A stretch of DNA of 61,171 nucleotides from an uncultured Aeromonas sp. (GCA_945957575.1 CAMFLW010000007.1:1-61171), one strand, 5' to 3'. Counted from the first letter of the stretch, positions 45,231 to 55,874 are shown. Made by a program: numbers and translations. The notes: generated by a model from the sequence alone, not told the origin.

Positions 45231-46124
45231 ATGAAACCCATTTTTGGTAGAGGCCCTTCGCTTCAGTTACGGTTGTTTCTCGCCGTCATCATCTCCATTG
45301 CTGCCATCGTCGCGGATTCCCGCTTCGGTGTGTTTACCCATGTCCGCGTCTACCTCAGTTCGTTAGTCAGTCCCCTGCAATACATGGCCAATGCCCCCGG
45401 TACCCTGCTCGACACCATGTCGACCCAGGTGCAGACCCGTGCCGATCTCATCGAGCAGACCAAGCAGCAGGAGCAGCAACTGTTCACTCTGCGTGCCCGC
45501 CTGCTCAAAATGGATCAGCTGGAGCACGAGAACCAGCGGCTGCGTGAGCTGCTCGGTTCGCCGGTGCACAAGGAGTCCCGCAAGATGGTGGCCGAGCTGC
45601 TGTCGGTGGATTCCGACCCCTTCAGCCATCAGGTGCTGATCAACAAGGGGGCGCTGGATGGCGTCTACAATGGTCAGGCGGTGATCAATGATCAGGGTGT
45701 GATTGGTCAGGTGCTCCACGTGGGCTCCACCACCAGTAGGGTGCTGCTGATCACCGACTCCAGCCACGGCATTCCGGTGCGGGTGCTGCGCAACGACTTG
45801 CGTGCCATCGCCTCTGGCAGTGGCGAGCTCGACAAGCTGGAGCTGCGCAACCTGCCGCGCAACACCGATATTCAGGTGGGTGATCTGCTGGTCACCTCCG
45901 GTCTGGGTGGCCGCTTCCCGGAAGGTTATCCGGTGGCGACTGTGACCCGATCCGAATATGTGGAGGGCAAGCCCTTCGCCCAGGTCGAGGCCAAGCCGCT
46001 GGTAGAGCTGGACAGACTGCGTTATCTGCTGCTGCTGTGGACCGATAAGAAACCCGAAGTACATGATGATGAGAATGGCGAACGGGTGGCAACGGCTGCC
46101 TCCGCCGCTGGAGCCACTCGCTGA
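45231..46124 (+). CDS. mreC: Cell-shape protein MreC
   Basis: 297-residue bitopic protein: membrane segment (about 12-30), coiled coil (about 65-105), then the periplasmic beta-domain pair that binds PBP2 (GVIGQVLHVGSTTSRVLLITD). Bridges MreB to the wall synthases. The stop overlaps the mreD ATG as TGATG. Confidence 0.97.
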   Translation: MKPIFGRGPSLQLRLFLAVIISIAAIVADSRFGVFTHVRVYLSSLVSPLQYMANAPGTLLDTMSTQVQTRADLIEQTKQQEQQLFTLRARLLKMDQLEHENQRLRELLGSPVHKESRKMVAELLSVDSDPFSHQVLINKGALDGVYNGQAVINDQGVIGQVLHVGSTTSRVLLITDSSHGIPVRVLRNDLRAIASGSGELDKLELRNLPRNTDIQVGDLLVTSGLGGRFPEGYPVATVTRSEYVEGKPFAQVEAKPLVELDRLRYLLLLWTDKKPEVHDDENGERVATAASAAGATR

Positions 46125-46609
46125 TGCTGCAACCCGCCAGTGGCAGGATCTGGATCTGGATTTCGATCCTGCTGGCCTTGAGCCTGTCGATCCTGCCGCT
46201 TCCTTTCGAATTTGATCCATTCCGTCCGGACTGGCTGGCCATGGTGCTCATTTACTGGGCATTGGCCTTGCCGCACCGGGCCAATGTCGGCACCGCCTGG
46301 GTGGCCGGCCTGCTGCTGGACGTGCTGCTCGGCAGCACTCTCGGGGTGCGCGCCATGGCGATGGCCATCACCACCTATCTGGCAGCCTTCCAGTTCCAGA
46401 AGATCCGCAACTTCTCCCTCTGGCAACAGGCGCTGATTATCGGCGGGCTCTCGCTGGTGGGCAAGATGACGGTATTCTGGGCCGAGCACCTGTTCAGCCA
46501 GGCCAGCCTTAACTTCGCCTACTTTTGGTCGACCTTGACGACGATGTTAATATGGCCCTGGGTGTTTCTGGTGCTGCGCAAGGTGCGGCGCCGCTTTAAT
46601 ATCAGGTAA
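46124..46609 (+). CDS. mreD: Cell-shape protein MreD
   Basis: 161-residue integral membrane protein with five or six hydrophobic helices, matching enteric MreD in length and in the motif [20 protein letters not shown]. Translationally coupled to mreC and followed two bases later by maf. Confidence 0.96.
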   Translation: MLQPASGRIWIWISILLALSLSILPLPFEFDPFRPDWLAMVLIYWALALPHRANVGTAWVAGLLLDVLLGSTLGVRAMAMAITTYLAAFQFQKIRNFSLWQQALIIGGLSLVGKMTVFWAEHLFSQASLNFAYFWSTLTTMLIWPWVFLVLRKVRRRFNIR

Positions 46610-46611
46610 AT

Positions 46612-47199
46612 ATGAGCAAAAACAACGAACAGCAACTCTATCTTGCCTCGGCTTCGCCCCGTCGCCGTGAACTGCTGACCCAGCTTGGCTATCGTTTCGC
46701 GGTGCTGAAACTTGATGTGCCCGAGCTGCGGGAAGAGGGCGAGAAGGCACAGGATTACGTCTGCCGCCTCGCTCGCGACAAGGCGATGGCCGGTGTGGCT
46801 ATCGCGCCTGACGCATTGCCGGTGCTGGGCGCCGACACCATAGTGGTGCTGGGCGACCGGGTGCTCGAGAAGCCCTCCGACCTGCTCGATGCCAAAGATA
46901 TGCTGGAGGCGCTCTCCGGCAAGGTGCATCAGGTGATGACGGCGGTGGCGCTGGCCAGCAAGGATCGTTGTGACGTGCGACTGGTCACCACCAACGTGGC
47001 ATTTCGCAAACTGGACGAGGCCGAAATCGAGGCCTACTGGCAGACCGGCGAGCCTTGTGACAAGGCCGGGGCTTATGGCATTCAGGGTATTGCCGGCAAG
47101 TTCGTCAGCCGGATTGAGGGGAGCTACAGCGCCGTGGTCGGCCTGCCGCTGCTGGAGACAGATCTGTTGATCAAGCAGCATTTAACACAATACCAATAA
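46612..47199 (+). CDS. maf: Maf-family nucleotide pyrophosphatase (dTTP/UTP)
   Basis: 195 residues, YhdE subgroup. [18 protein letters not shown] forms the phosphate-binding start; GADTIVVL carries the catalytic Asp; [12 protein letters not shown] near the C-terminus is family-typical. Hydrolyses dTTP, UTP and modified nucleotides to monophosphates. The mreBCD-yhdE-rng order is the same as in E. coli. Confidence 0.95.
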   Translation: MSKNNEQQLYLASASPRRRELLTQLGYRFAVLKLDVPELREEGEKAQDYVCRLARDKAMAGVAIAPDALPVLGADTIVVLGDRVLEKPSDLLDAKDMLEALSGKVHQVMTAVALASKDRCDVRLVTTNVAFRKLDEAEIEAYWQTGEPCDKAGAYGIQGIAGKFVSRIEGSYSAVVGLPLLETDLLIKQHLTQYQ

Positions 47200-47294
47200 T
47201 TTTACGTCAGCTGTGCTCTGCTGCGTCCCCCCTTGCGCACGTTGTACCAGATTGGCCATATAAGAATTCAAAACTGGAACAGGCAAGGTTTGTT

Positions 47295-48764
47295 ATGTCA
47301 GTAGAACTGCTGGTCAACGTTACCCCCTCCGAAACCCGGGTCGCCCTGGTCGAAAACGGTCTGCTGCAGGAAGTGCACGTAGAGCGTCAGGCCAAGCGCG
47401 GCATTGTCGGCAACATCTACAAAGGCAAGATCAGCCGGGTACTCCCGGGCATGCAGGCGGCCTTCGTCGATATCGGCATGGACAAGGCGGCCTTTTTGCA
47501 TGCCTCCGATATCGTCCCGCATACCGAGTGCGTGGCGGTGAAGGAGAAGGAGCAGTTCCAGGTCGGCAATATCGCCGAGCTGGTACGGCAGGGGCAGGAT
47601 ATTATGGTGCAGGTGGTGAAAGACCCGCTGGGGACCAAGGGGGCCCGTCTCACCACCGACATCACGTTGCCGTCCCGTTATCTTGTCTTTATGCCGGGCA
47701 GTGCCCACGTCGGTGTCTCCCAGCGCATCGAGTCCGAAGTGGAGCGGGAGCGCCTCAAGCGCACCGTGGCCGGCTATGTGGACGAGTTGGGGGGCTACAT
47801 CATCCGTACCGCCGCCGAGGGGGTGGGGGAGCTGGAGCTGGAGCAGGATGCCGCCTTCCTCAAGCGCTTGTGGCGCAAGATCCTCGAGCGCAAACAGAAA
47901 TATCCACCCTGCAAGATCCTCTACGAGGATCCCAGTCTGGCATTCCGGGTGGTGCGCGACTTCGTCGGTACCGAGCTCGACAAGATCCGGGTCGATTCTC
48001 GTCAGAGCTTCGATCAGCTCAAGCGTTTCACCGAGGAGTATGTGCCTGAGCTGGCCAGCAAGCTGGAGTACTATCCGGGCGAGTCGCCGATCTTCGATCT
48101 CTACGATGTGGAGAACGAGATCCAGCGTGCGCTGGAGCGCAAGGTGGAGCTGAAATCCGGCGGCTACCTCATCATCGACCAGACCGAAGCCATGACCACG
48201 GTGGATATCAACACCGGCGCCTTCGTCGGCCACCGTAATCTGGAAGAGACCATCTTCAACACCAACATCGAGGCGACGGCGGCCATCGCCCGTCACCTGC
48301 GCCTGCGCAACCTCGGTGGCATCATCATCATCGACTTCATCGACATGCAGTCCGAGGATCACCGTCGCCGGGTGTTGCACAGTCTGGAGCAGGCGCTGTC
48401 GAAGGACAGGGCCAAGACCAACGTCAACGGCTTCTCCCAGCTCGGTCTGGTGGAGATGACCCGCAAGCGCACCCGCGAGAGTCTGGAGCATGTGCTCTGC
48501 TCCGAGTGTCCCGAGTGCAAGGGGCGGGGCCGGGTCAAGACGGTGGAGTCGGTCTGCTTCGAGATCCTGCGGGAGATCATCCGGGTCAATCGAGCCTACG
48601 ATGCGGATCAGTTCACCGTCTACGCCGCACCGGCGGTGGCCGATTACCTCCATGGCGAGGAGTCCCACAGTCTGGCGGAGCTGGAAGTGTTTATCGGCAA
48701 GCAGGTGCGGGTGGTGAGCGAACCCCTCTGCGGTCAGGAGCAGTTCGACGTGGTGATGATGTAA
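47295..48764 (+). CDS. rng: Ribonuclease G
   Basis: 489-residue endonuclease of the RNase E/G family, which in E. coli matures the 5' end of 16S rRNA and decays some mRNAs. S1 domain about 38-125 (GNIYKGKISRVLPGMQAAFVDIG), the RNase H-like and 5'-sensor domains, catalytic acidic residues in TTVDINTG and IIIDFIDM, and the zinc-link cysteines CSECPECKGRG (about 402-412). No C-terminal scaffold, as expected for RNase G. Directly followed by yhdP. Confidence 0.97.
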   Translation: MSVELLVNVTPSETRVALVENGLLQEVHVERQAKRGIVGNIYKGKISRVLPGMQAAFVDIGMDKAAFLHASDIVPHTECVAVKEKEQFQVGNIAELVRQGQDIMVQVVKDPLGTKGARLTTDITLPSRYLVFMPGSAHVGVSQRIESEVERERLKRTVAGYVDELGGYIIRTAAEGVGELELEQDAAFLKRLWRKILERKQKYPPCKILYEDPSLAFRVVRDFVGTELDKIRVDSRQSFDQLKRFTEEYVPELASKLEYYPGESPIFDLYDVENEIQRALERKVELKSGGYLIIDQTEAMTTVDINTGAFVGHRNLEETIFNTNIEATAAIARHLRLRNLGGIIIIDFIDMQSEDHRRRVLHSLEQALSKDRAKTNVNGFSQLGLVEMTRKRTRESLEHVLCSECPECKGRGRVKTVESVCFEILREIIRVNRAYDADQFTVYAAPAVADYLHGEESHSLAELEVFIGKQVRVVSEPLCGQEQFDVVMM

Positions 48765-51700
48765 TTGGTCTATCGCTGGCTGAGTCGGGGCTGGTTGGCC
48801 CTGGGGGTTCTGTTCGTACTGCTGGCCATGCTGGTCACCCTGGTACGGGTCGGGGGCCCTTTGCTGAATCAGTACCGGGAGGGCCTTATCAACGCTCTGC
48901 TCGGTGATTCGCAAATCAAGGTCAGCGTCGATCAGGTTGGGCTGAGCTGGACACAATCCGGCCCGGCCCTCGAGCTGCAACAGCTCGCCGTCGCCCCCGA
49001 CTCCAAACGCTATACCATCAAGCTCGGCAAGGCCTGGGTGCACCTCGACTTCTGGCGCACCCTCAACCAGCTCAAGCCGGTTTTTGGCGAGCTAATCCTG
49101 AGCGATGGCGACATCACCCTCGATTTCAGCCAACCGGCTGACGACAGCCCCTCCGGCGATCCCCAGCAAGGAGCCCTGCTGCGCTTTCTGCTGACTCAGC
49201 TCTCCACCTTCGATGTGCATGACACCCGGCTCAGCATCACCACTGCGCTGGGCGACATGCGGGCGCTCGACATCGCCCATCTGCGCTGGCAGAACCGCGG
49301 ACAGCGCCATCAGGGGGTCGGCAAGGCCTATCTCATCAACGGGGTGGGCGAGAGTACCCTCGACCTGATCCTCGATGTAGAAGCGCCTGAAGCGCGTCTC
49401 GATCGCCTCAAGGGGCAGCTCTATCTCGGCGCCAACCGCCTCGATATCAGTCCCATGCTGGCGCGGATCCATGCTGGCGAGCCGACCATCACCGGCCAGC
49501 TCGACTTTCAGCTCTGGAGCGATTTCGCCAACGGTCAGCTGGGCAATACCCTGCTGGCGTTTGGCAATAACTACCTGATCTGGAAGGATCCCAAGAAAGG
49601 GGATATGCACCGTTTTGGCCTCGATGGCGGCAAGATCCAGCTGCGCCGGGACGGCACCGATTGGCAGCTGGCCAGCCATGACGTCACCTTCAAACTCGAT
49701 GGCAAGCCCTGGCTCTACAGCCGGTTGCAACTGGAGCGGCGCGGCGATCGGGTGCAGGGCTATGTGCCGCGCATCGATTTCGACAAAATCTCCCAGATGA
49801 GCCAGCTGGTCTCGGCGCTCTACCCCTCGCTCAGCGAGACCCTGCGCCAAACTAACCCGCAGGGCTCGGTGCAGGATCTCACCCTGCTGGCCAATGCCGA
49901 CTGGCAGGATCTCTCCCTCAGTGGCCGCTTGGTCGATGTGAATATCAAGGCCTGGCAGGATGTGCCCGGGGTGCAGGATCTCGACGGCGAGTTCTGGGTC
50001 ACCCCCAAGGGCGGCAGTGCCAAGCTGAACCTTGGCAAAGACAAGCTGGATCCGGCCCGCCACTTCAAGGAGCCGATCCCCATCGACAGCTTTTCGGCCC
50101 GGCTCGACTGGTGGCGCGAGGCGCAAGGGTGGGTGCTCTACGGACAGGATATCGCGCTGGATAACCCGGATTTGACCCTTGCCAGCCGTTTTCGCCTCGA
50201 TCTGTTCGAACACCCTTTCCTTGCGCTGACCGGCCGCATCGACGTTAAAAACGCGGCTCACGCAGATCGTTACTATCCGTTGCAGGTGATGGACAAGGAG
50301 CTGGTTGATTACCTCAGTGGCGCCATCAAGGGGGGCAAGGCCAAAGGGGCCGACCTGCTCTGGTATGGCGAGTTCAGGGATTTTCCCTACAGCAAGGGCG
50401 AGGGCATTTTTCAGGTCGCGGTGCCGCTGGAGCAGGCGACCTACGAATTCTTCCCCGGTTGGCAACCACTTACCGACCTGCAGATCGATCTCTTGTTCCA
50501 GAATGCCAGCCTCGATATGCGTAGCCGCTCCACCAAACTGGGCAAGGCGAGTTCCGATTCGGTACATGCCTGGATCCCCGATCTCGCACCGGGTGGCCAT
50601 CTTTACGTAGATGCGCAGGTACAGGGGGAGGGCAAGGCCATCAGCGATTACCTGCAGGACTCGCCGTTGGGCAGTTCCGTGGGGAAGGCGCTGGAGGAGA
50701 TCGAGGTGCGCGGCCCACTCAAGGGGGCGCTCAAGCTAGACATTCCTCTCGACGGCGAGAGCGAAGTGAAGGCGAGCGGCGATGCTACCTTCAACAACAA
50801 CAAGGTGCGGGTGGCCAGTCTGGATCTGCCGCTGGAGAAGGTGCAGGGGCGGCTCGAATATGACAACGAGCAGACCCGCTTGCGCAACCTCAAGGCGACC
50901 CTGTGGAATCAGCCGCTCACCCTCAACTATCAGGGGCGCCAGCATCCTGACCGCTATCAGGTCGACCTCGATTTCAAAGGCCAGTGGGATAGCCAACGCC
51001 AGCCCGCCGCTATTTCCTCATACGGCATCCTCAACGGCCGCAGCAACTGGGGCGGCAAGCTGGGGCTGACCTTGCCCGATGACAAGCCGTTCAGCTTTCA
51101 GCTGGGACTCGACTCCACCCTGCAGGGGATGGCGCTCGATCTCCCTGTGCCGCTGGCCAAGAGCAGCGTCAGCCGGCTGCCGCTCAAGGTGATTGCCCGT
51201 GGCCGGGATGGCAATGCCGATATTCGCGCCGTGCTGGGGGCGGATGTCGATATGCAGACCAAGTTAGTCTACGGCGAAGGTGTGCCCTATCTGAGCCGGT
51301 TACGGGTCGATGTGGGCCAGCCGGGGGCGCGGGTATTGCGAGATGTCCCCATGCTGCTTGCCATCAATCAGCAGGAGGCTGACGTCGGCGGTTGGCTGGC
51401 CCGGCTCAAGCAGTGGCTGCCTTCCGGCAATGCGCCGACCGGTACTGCCGTGGTTGGCCCCTCTTTCCTGCCGCAGGAGTGGTGGGTGGATGGGCAGCTG
51501 GCGCGGGCCAATATCGGTAGCGCCACCCTCAAGGCCACCCACTTCACGGTGGGGCCGGTCAATCAGGCGACCGAGGTGATGCTCGACAGTCCCGATGTGA
51601 TGGGGGTGATCCGCATTCCTGTGGTGGCCAATCGCCCGGTCGATGCCAAGTTTGCCCGTATCTACTGGTCAGGCAAGAGCGAAGAGTTGAGCCCGGATCC

Positions 51701-52661
51701 CGACGCCAAACAGGATAACGCCATCATGGCCTCCATCCCCTGGTTGCAAGTGAGTTGCGTCGATTGCCGTTTTGGCGAGTTGCCGCTCGGCGAAGTGAAA
51801 GGGGAGCTGGTGCCCGGCACCAACAAGGTGACCCTCAAGGGACTGGATCTCCGGCTGGCGGGTAGCCGGCTCACCGGCAGCGTCGACTGGTTGGCCGATG
51901 GCAACCGGATGGAGACCCGCGCCCGTGGCAAGCTGACCAGCAACAACAGCGAGCTGCTGCTCAAGCGGCTCGGCTACACCTCGCCCATCGGCGATGCCCC
52001 CGGCTCCCTCGCTTTTGATCTCAACTGGCAGGATGTGCCCTATCGCCCGAGCCTGCCAACGCTGGGGGGAAGTGCTAACTATCAGCTGGAGGGGGGCACC
52101 CTGCGCGAGGTTAACGACAAGGGGGCGCGACTGCTCTCCCTGCTTAGTCTCGACTCTTTGCTGCGCAAGCTGCGGCTCGATTTTCGCGATGTGTTCGACA
52201 AGGGCTTCTACTTCGAATCCATGTCTGCTTCTGCCAAGATCAAGCAGGGGGTGGTGGATAACCAGGACTTCTTCATGAAAGGGGCCGCAGGTAATCTGCG
52301 CGGCGAGGGGATTGCCGATCTGGTGCGCTGGCGGCTCGACTTTGATCTGAGCTTCTCGCCCAATTTGGGGGGCACCCTGCCGGTCGTGGCCGCTTTCTCC
52401 ATCACCCCGATCACGGGCCTCTATGTGCTGGCTCTCTCCAAGCTGCTGGAGCCGGTGGTGGACGTGGTGACCCGCATCGATTTTCGGGTCTCCGGCCCGC
52501 TCGATGACCCCAAGCTGATCGAGGCGGGGCGCAACCGGGCCCGGATCAAGCTCAACCAGCAGCAGAAAGAGGCGGTCGATGCGGTGGCGCCCAAGTTGCC
52601 TGCGGCCAAGAGCACTCCCTTTCTGCTGAATCCGCAACCGGGCAGCCCGAATCCGCCCTGA
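48765..52661 (+). CDS. yhdP: YhdP, AsmA-like envelope lipid transport protein
   Basis: 1298 residues with an N-terminal membrane anchor (about 10-28) and a very long beta-rich periplasmic part. In E. coli YhdP acts with TamB and YdbH in phospholipid passage to the outer membrane. Sequence agreement with E. coli YhdP includes MDKELVDYLSGAIKGG (about 508-523) and LLSLLSLDSLLRKLRLDFRD near the end. Starts at TTG immediately after the rng TAA, with no separate Shine-Dalgarno, so translation is probably coupled. Confidence 0.94.
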   Translation: MVYRWLSRGWLALGVLFVLLAMLVTLVRVGGPLLNQYREGLINALLGDSQIKVSVDQVGLSWTQSGPALELQQLAVAPDSKRYTIKLGKAWVHLDFWRTLNQLKPVFGELILSDGDITLDFSQPADDSPSGDPQQGALLRFLLTQLSTFDVHDTRLSITTALGDMRALDIAHLRWQNRGQRHQGVGKAYLINGVGESTLDLILDVEAPEARLDRLKGQLYLGANRLDISPMLARIHAGEPTITGQLDFQLWSDFANGQLGNTLLAFGNNYLIWKDPKKGDMHRFGLDGGKIQLRRDGTDWQLASHDVTFKLDGKPWLYSRLQLERRGDRVQGYVPRIDFDKISQMSQLVSALYPSLSETLRQTNPQGSVQDLTLLANADWQDLSLSGRLVDVNIKAWQDVPGVQDLDGEFWVTPKGGSAKLNLGKDKLDPARHFKEPIPIDSFSARLDWWREAQGWVLYGQDIALDNPDLTLASRFRLDLFEHPFLALTGRIDVKNAAHADRYYPLQVMDKELVDYLSGAIKGGKAKGADLLWYGEFRDFPYSKGEGIFQVAVPLEQATYEFFPGWQPLTDLQIDLLFQNASLDMRSRSTKLGKASSDSVHAWIPDLAPGGHLYVDAQVQGEGKAISDYLQDSPLGSSVGKALEEIEVRGPLKGALKLDIPLDGESEVKASGDATFNNNKVRVASLDLPLEKVQGRLEYDNEQTRLRNLKATLWNQPLTLNYQGRQHPDRYQVDLDFKGQWDSQRQPAAISSYGILNGRSNWGGKLGLTLPDDKPFSFQLGLDSTLQGMALDLPVPLAKSSVSRLPLKVIARGRDGNADIRAVLGADVDMQTKLVYGEGVPYLSRLRVDVGQPGARVLRDVPMLLAINQQEADVGGWLARLKQWLPSGNAPTGTAVVGPSFLPQEWWVDGQLARANIGSATLKATHFTVGPVNQATEVMLDSPDVMGVIRIPVVANRPVDAKFARIYWSGKSEELSPDPDAKQDNAIMASIPWLQVSCVDCRFGELPLGEVKGELVPGTNKVTLKGLDLRLAGSRLTGSVDWLADGNRMETRARGKLTSNNSELLLKRLGYTSPIGDAPGSLAFDLNWQDVPYRPSLPTLGGSANYQLEGGTLREVNDKGARLLSLLSLDSLLRKLRLDFRDVFDKGFYFESMSASAKIKQGVVDNQDFFMKGAAGNLRGEGIADLVRWRLDFDLSFSPNLGGTLPVVAAFSITPITGLYVLALSKLLEPVVDVVTRIDFRVSGPLDDPKLIEAGRNRARIKLNQQQKEAVDAVAPKLPAAKSTPFLLNPQPGSPNPP

Positions 52662-52686
52662 CCTGCACCATCACAAGGAGTGATCC

Positions 52687-53007
52687 ATGATCCGACATAT
52701 CCTGCTGATCGCCTTCAAGCCGGACACCCTGCCTGCCCAGATAGACGTGGTGCGTACCGCCTTTCTCGCCATACCCCATCAGGTCAGCGGCGTGACCGCC
52801 GTGGAGTGGGGGCAGAATGACAGCCCTGAGGGGAGAGACGACGGCTTTACCCACAGCGTGCTGATGACCTTTGCCGATGAAGCGGCCCGCCAGCGCTATC
52901 TGCCCCATCCTGATCACGATGCCCTCAAGGCCATCTTCCGCCCGGTGTTGGAGCGCATCATAGTGCTGGATTACACCCTGCAACCCGGGGATACGGTTAG
53001 CATCTGA
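52687..53007 (+). CDS. Dabb-domain (stress-responsive A/B barrel) protein
   Basis: 106 residues with one Dabb domain: N-terminal IRHILLIAFKPD strand, THSVLMTFADEAARQRYLPHPDH in the centre, and a C-terminal DYTL strand. Family members are dimeric alpha-beta barrels of mostly unknown function. Shine-Dalgarno CAAGGAG. Tightly placed between yhdP and the nitrilase gene, probably cotranscribed. Confidence 0.88.
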   Translation: MIRHILLIAFKPDTLPAQIDVVRTAFLAIPHQVSGVTAVEWGQNDSPEGRDDGFTHSVLMTFADEAARQRYLPHPDHDALKAIFRPVLERIIVLDYTLQPGDTVSI

Positions 53008-53035
53008 ATGTTGCAACAATGACAAGGAGATAGTC

Positions 53036-53869
53036 ATGTGGTTAGCCGCAATACAACTGGTATCGGGCCGCAACTGGCAGGATAACCGGGAGCAGATCGC
53101 CGCCGAGCTGGCGGCCTTGCCCAAAGAGCGGCCGCTGCTGGTGCTGCTGCCTGAGAACTTTGCCCTGTTTGGCGAACGACAGGGCTATCTGGATGGTGCC
53201 GAGGCAATCGGCTCCGATCCCAGCGCCGATCTGAGCGGAGCAACGCCTATTCAGCAACAACTGGCCGAATGGGCCCGCGATTATGGCATCTGGCTGGTGG
53301 CCGGGGCTATGCCGACCACCATCGCAGGTTCCGACCATATCCACACCAGCTCGCTGGTGTTTGACCCAAGCGGTGAGCTCAGGGGCCACTACCACAAGAT
53401 CCACCTGTTCGATGTGGATGTGGCGGACAATCACGGTCGCTACCGGGAGTCGGAGACATTCAGCCCCGGCGAGTCACCTGTGCTGGTGGACTCCCCGTTT
53501 GGTCCCCTCGGCCTCTCGATCTGTTATGATTTGCGCTTTCCCGAGCTCTACCGCCAGTTGGCCCGAGCTGGAGCTCGCGTGCTGCTGGTGCCTGCCGCCT
53601 TTACCGCCGTGACCGGCGAGGCGCACTGGGAGCCGCTGCTGCGGGCTCGCGCCATCGAAAACCAATGCTACGTAGTCGCTGCCAATCAGGGCGGCACTCA
53701 CGAAACGGGGCGCCAGACCTGGGGCCACAGCATGGTGATTGACCCCTGGGGTCGGGTGCTGGCCAGCAAAGAGTCCGGGTGCGGCACCGTATTGGCGCAG
53801 ATGGAGCCCGGATTTATCGACGAATTGCATCGCACCATGCCAGTGCTGACCCATGCCCGTTTGTTGTGA
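53036..53869 (+). CDS. Carbon-nitrogen hydrolase, Nit1/deaminated-glutathione-amidase type
   Basis: 277-residue nitrilase-superfamily amidase. Catalytic triad Glu40 (LLPENF), Lys121 (YHKIHLFD) and Cys163 (LSICYDLRFPELYR) are all present. The sequence fits the Nit1/YbeM branch that repairs deaminated glutathione; the substrate is inferred. Shine-Dalgarno AAGGAG. Downstream lies tldD, as in several gammaproteobacteria. Confidence 0.9.
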   Translation: MWLAAIQLVSGRNWQDNREQIAAELAALPKERPLLVLLPENFALFGERQGYLDGAEAIGSDPSADLSGATPIQQQLAEWARDYGIWLVAGAMPTTIAGSDHIHTSSLVFDPSGELRGHYHKIHLFDVDVADNHGRYRESETFSPGESPVLVDSPFGPLGLSICYDLRFPELYRQLARAGARVLLVPAAFTAVTGEAHWEPLLRARAIENQCYVVAANQGGTHETGRQTWGHSMVIDPWGRVLASKESGCGTVLAQMEPGFIDELHRTMPVLTHARLL

Positions 53870-53939
53870 TGGCGTGGCTTGTTGCCAACCCGTCGGCAAG
53901 ACGATTTAAAACATCTCGTTACGAGAGTGGAGAAGAAGA

Positions 53940-55388
53940 TTGAGTCTATTGAGCCAGGTTAGTGCCTCTCTGTTGGCCCCCAACGACCTCGACGAAGGGC
54001 GCCTGCAGCAGCTGCTCGGCAGCCTGATGAGCCATCAGGTGGAGTTCGGCGATCTCTATTTCCAGCGCAGCTGGCACGAGTCCTGGATGCTGGAAGATGG
54101 CATCGTCAAGGATGGCAGCTACAACATCGATCAGGGGGTCGGGGTGCGCGCCGTCAGCGGCGAGAAGACCGGCTTCGCCTACTCGGACGAGCTGAGCCTG
54201 CTGGCGCTGCAACAGTCGGTGACTGCCGCTCGCGGCATCGCCGCCGCAGGTGCTCACGGCAAGGTGAAGGCATGGGCTCGCACCGAAGTGAACCTGCTCT
54301 ATCCGGCCATGGATCCGCTGCAGACCCTCGACAAGCATCAGAAGATCGCCCTGCTGGAGCAGATGGACAAGTTCGCCAGAAGTCTGGATCCCGCCATCAA
54401 TCAGGTGATGGCCTCCATCAGCGGTGTTTACGAAGAGGTGCTGGTGGCCGCCACCGACGGCACCTTGGCCGCTGATGTGCGTCCGCTGGTGCGGCTGTCG
54501 GTGACCGTGATCGCCGAGAAGGGGGATCGCCGCGAGCGTGGCAGTGCCGGTGGCGGTGGCCGCTTTGGTTACGACTGGTTCCTCGAACTGGACGGGCTGG
54601 AGAGCCGCGCCTTTGGCTATGTGCGTGAAGCGGTGCGTCAGGCACTGGTCAATCTGGAAGCCATCGACGCGCCAGCAGGCACCATGCCGGTGGTGCTCGG
54701 CGCCGGCTGGCCCGGCGTGCTGCTGCACGAGGCGGTGGGTCATGGTCTGGAGGGGGATTTCAACCGCAAGGGATCTTCCGCGTTTGCTGGCCGCATCGGC
54801 GAACAGGTGGCCTCCAAACACTGCACCATCGTCGATGACGGCACCCTGCCGGGTCGACGCGGTTCCGTCTCCATCGATGACGAGGGGACGCCGGGTGGCT
54901 ACAACGTGCTGATCGAGAATGGCATTCTCAAGGGTTACCTGCAGGACAAGCAGAATGCCCGTCTGATGGGGGTGCCGCTCACCGGCAATGGTCGCCGTGA
55001 ATCCTATGCCGCCATGCCGATGCCGCGCATGACCAACACCTACATGCTGGCGGGCCAGTATGATCCGACGGAGATCATCGCCTCGGTGAAGAAGGGCATC
55101 TATGCCCCCAACTTCGGTGGCGGCCAGGTGGACATCACCTCCGGCAAGTTTGTCTTCTCCGCCTCCGAGGCCTACCTCATCGAGGATGGCAAGATCACCG
55201 CCCCCATCAAGGGCGCGACCCTGATCGGCAACGGCCCCGAGGCGATGAGCCAGGTCTCCATGGTGGGCAGCGATCTTGCACTGGATCGCGGCGTCGGTAT
55301 CTGCGGCAAAGAGGGGCAGAGCGTGCCGGTCGGTGTCGGACAGCCCACCCTCAAACTGGATCAGCTCACCGTGGGTGGCACCCAGTAA
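53940..55388 (+). CDS. tldD: Metalloprotease TldD
   Basis: 482-residue subunit of the TldD/TldE protease that trims microcin and CcdA-type peptides in E. coli. [11 protein letters not shown] (about 262-272) is the zinc-binding HExxxH motif; MPRMTNTYM and [14 protein letters not shown] are family landmarks. Starts with TTG at 53940 after GTGGAGAAG, giving MSLLSQV, in register with the E. coli start MSLNLVSE. The partner tldE (pmbA) is not in the window. Confidence 0.96.
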   Translation: MSLLSQVSASLLAPNDLDEGRLQQLLGSLMSHQVEFGDLYFQRSWHESWMLEDGIVKDGSYNIDQGVGVRAVSGEKTGFAYSDELSLLALQQSVTAARGIAAAGAHGKVKAWARTEVNLLYPAMDPLQTLDKHQKIALLEQMDKFARSLDPAINQVMASISGVYEEVLVAATDGTLAADVRPLVRLSVTVIAEKGDRRERGSAGGGGRFGYDWFLELDGLESRAFGYVREAVRQALVNLEAIDAPAGTMPVVLGAGWPGVLLHEAVGHGLEGDFNRKGSSAFAGRIGEQVASKHCTIVDDGTLPGRRGSVSIDDEGTPGGYNVLIENGILKGYLQDKQNARLMGVPLTGNGRRESYAAMPMPRMTNTYMLAGQYDPTEIIASVKKGIYAPNFGGGQVDITSGKFVFSASEAYLIEDGKITAPIKGATLIGNGPEAMSQVSMVGSDLALDRGVGICGKEGQSVPVGVGQPTLKLDQLTVGGTQ

Positions 55389-55419
55389 GCGAAGTGAGTA
55401 GTAACCCGGCGATATGCAG

Positions 55420-55445
55420 ACCCCGGCCATGTGCCGGGGTTTTTG
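55420..55445 (+). terminator. Terminator after tldD
   Basis: ACCCCGGC and GCCGGGGT with a five-base loop, then T-rich sequence. 31 bases after the stop. Confidence 0.9.
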
Positions 55446-55465
55446 TTATTCGGAGTCATTGAAAA

Positions 55466-55494
55466 CAAAAAGCCCCGGTCAGTGGGCCGGGGCT
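55466..55494 (-). terminator. Terminator of the minus-strand 69-residue gene
   Basis: On the minus strand AGCCCCGG (complement of 55487-55494) and CCGGGGCT around an eight-base loop, ending in five T. Shares the AGCCCCG arm with the terminator at 56694-56721. Confidence 0.85.
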
Positions 55495-55511
55495 GATAAG
55501 GATACAGAGTA

Positions 55512-55721
55512 TCAGTTGACTGATATTGCGCGGGCGTCGATGAAGTAGCGGGCGTTGCCCTGCTTGTCGATCTGGATCTTGGCCACCAGTTGCTCCTGCT
55601 CCTTGTATTCCCAACGTTGCTCGATCTTGGCGAGGGATGGGCTTGTGACCCCAACCACGTTCAGGTACTCATGAAACAGGCTATGGCTCCCTATTTCGGT
55701 CAGCATCTTATCCATCTGCAT
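55512..55721 (-). CDS. Hypothetical protein, 69 residues
   Basis: Not recognised. MQMDKMLTEIGSHSLFHEYL begins the protein and the C-terminus has alternating charged and hydrophobic residues (WEYKEQEQLVAKIQIDKQG) that suggest a small beta-sheet with no membrane segment. Support for a real gene: AGGAG ahead of the ATG (a second ATG two codons on has better spacing), its own terminator immediately after, and composition like its neighbours. Upstream DNA is AT-rich. It may be a conserved Aeromonas small protein. Confidence 0.7.
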   Translation of the reverse strand: MQMDKMLTEIGSHSLFHEYLNVVGVTSPSLAKIEQRWEYKEQEQLVAKIQIDKQGNARYFIDARAISVN

Positions 55722-55874
55722 ACTCTCCTGAAGTTGAGTGGATATTCATCAACAAACCTATCAGCGTCCGTCTGAATAAAGTCTGTATAAAAAACAAACT
55801 AACCCATTTTTGTGTCAATAACATGATCAGGAACAAGATCAGTGCAGATCGTCAGGGACTTTTTGATACCGTTT

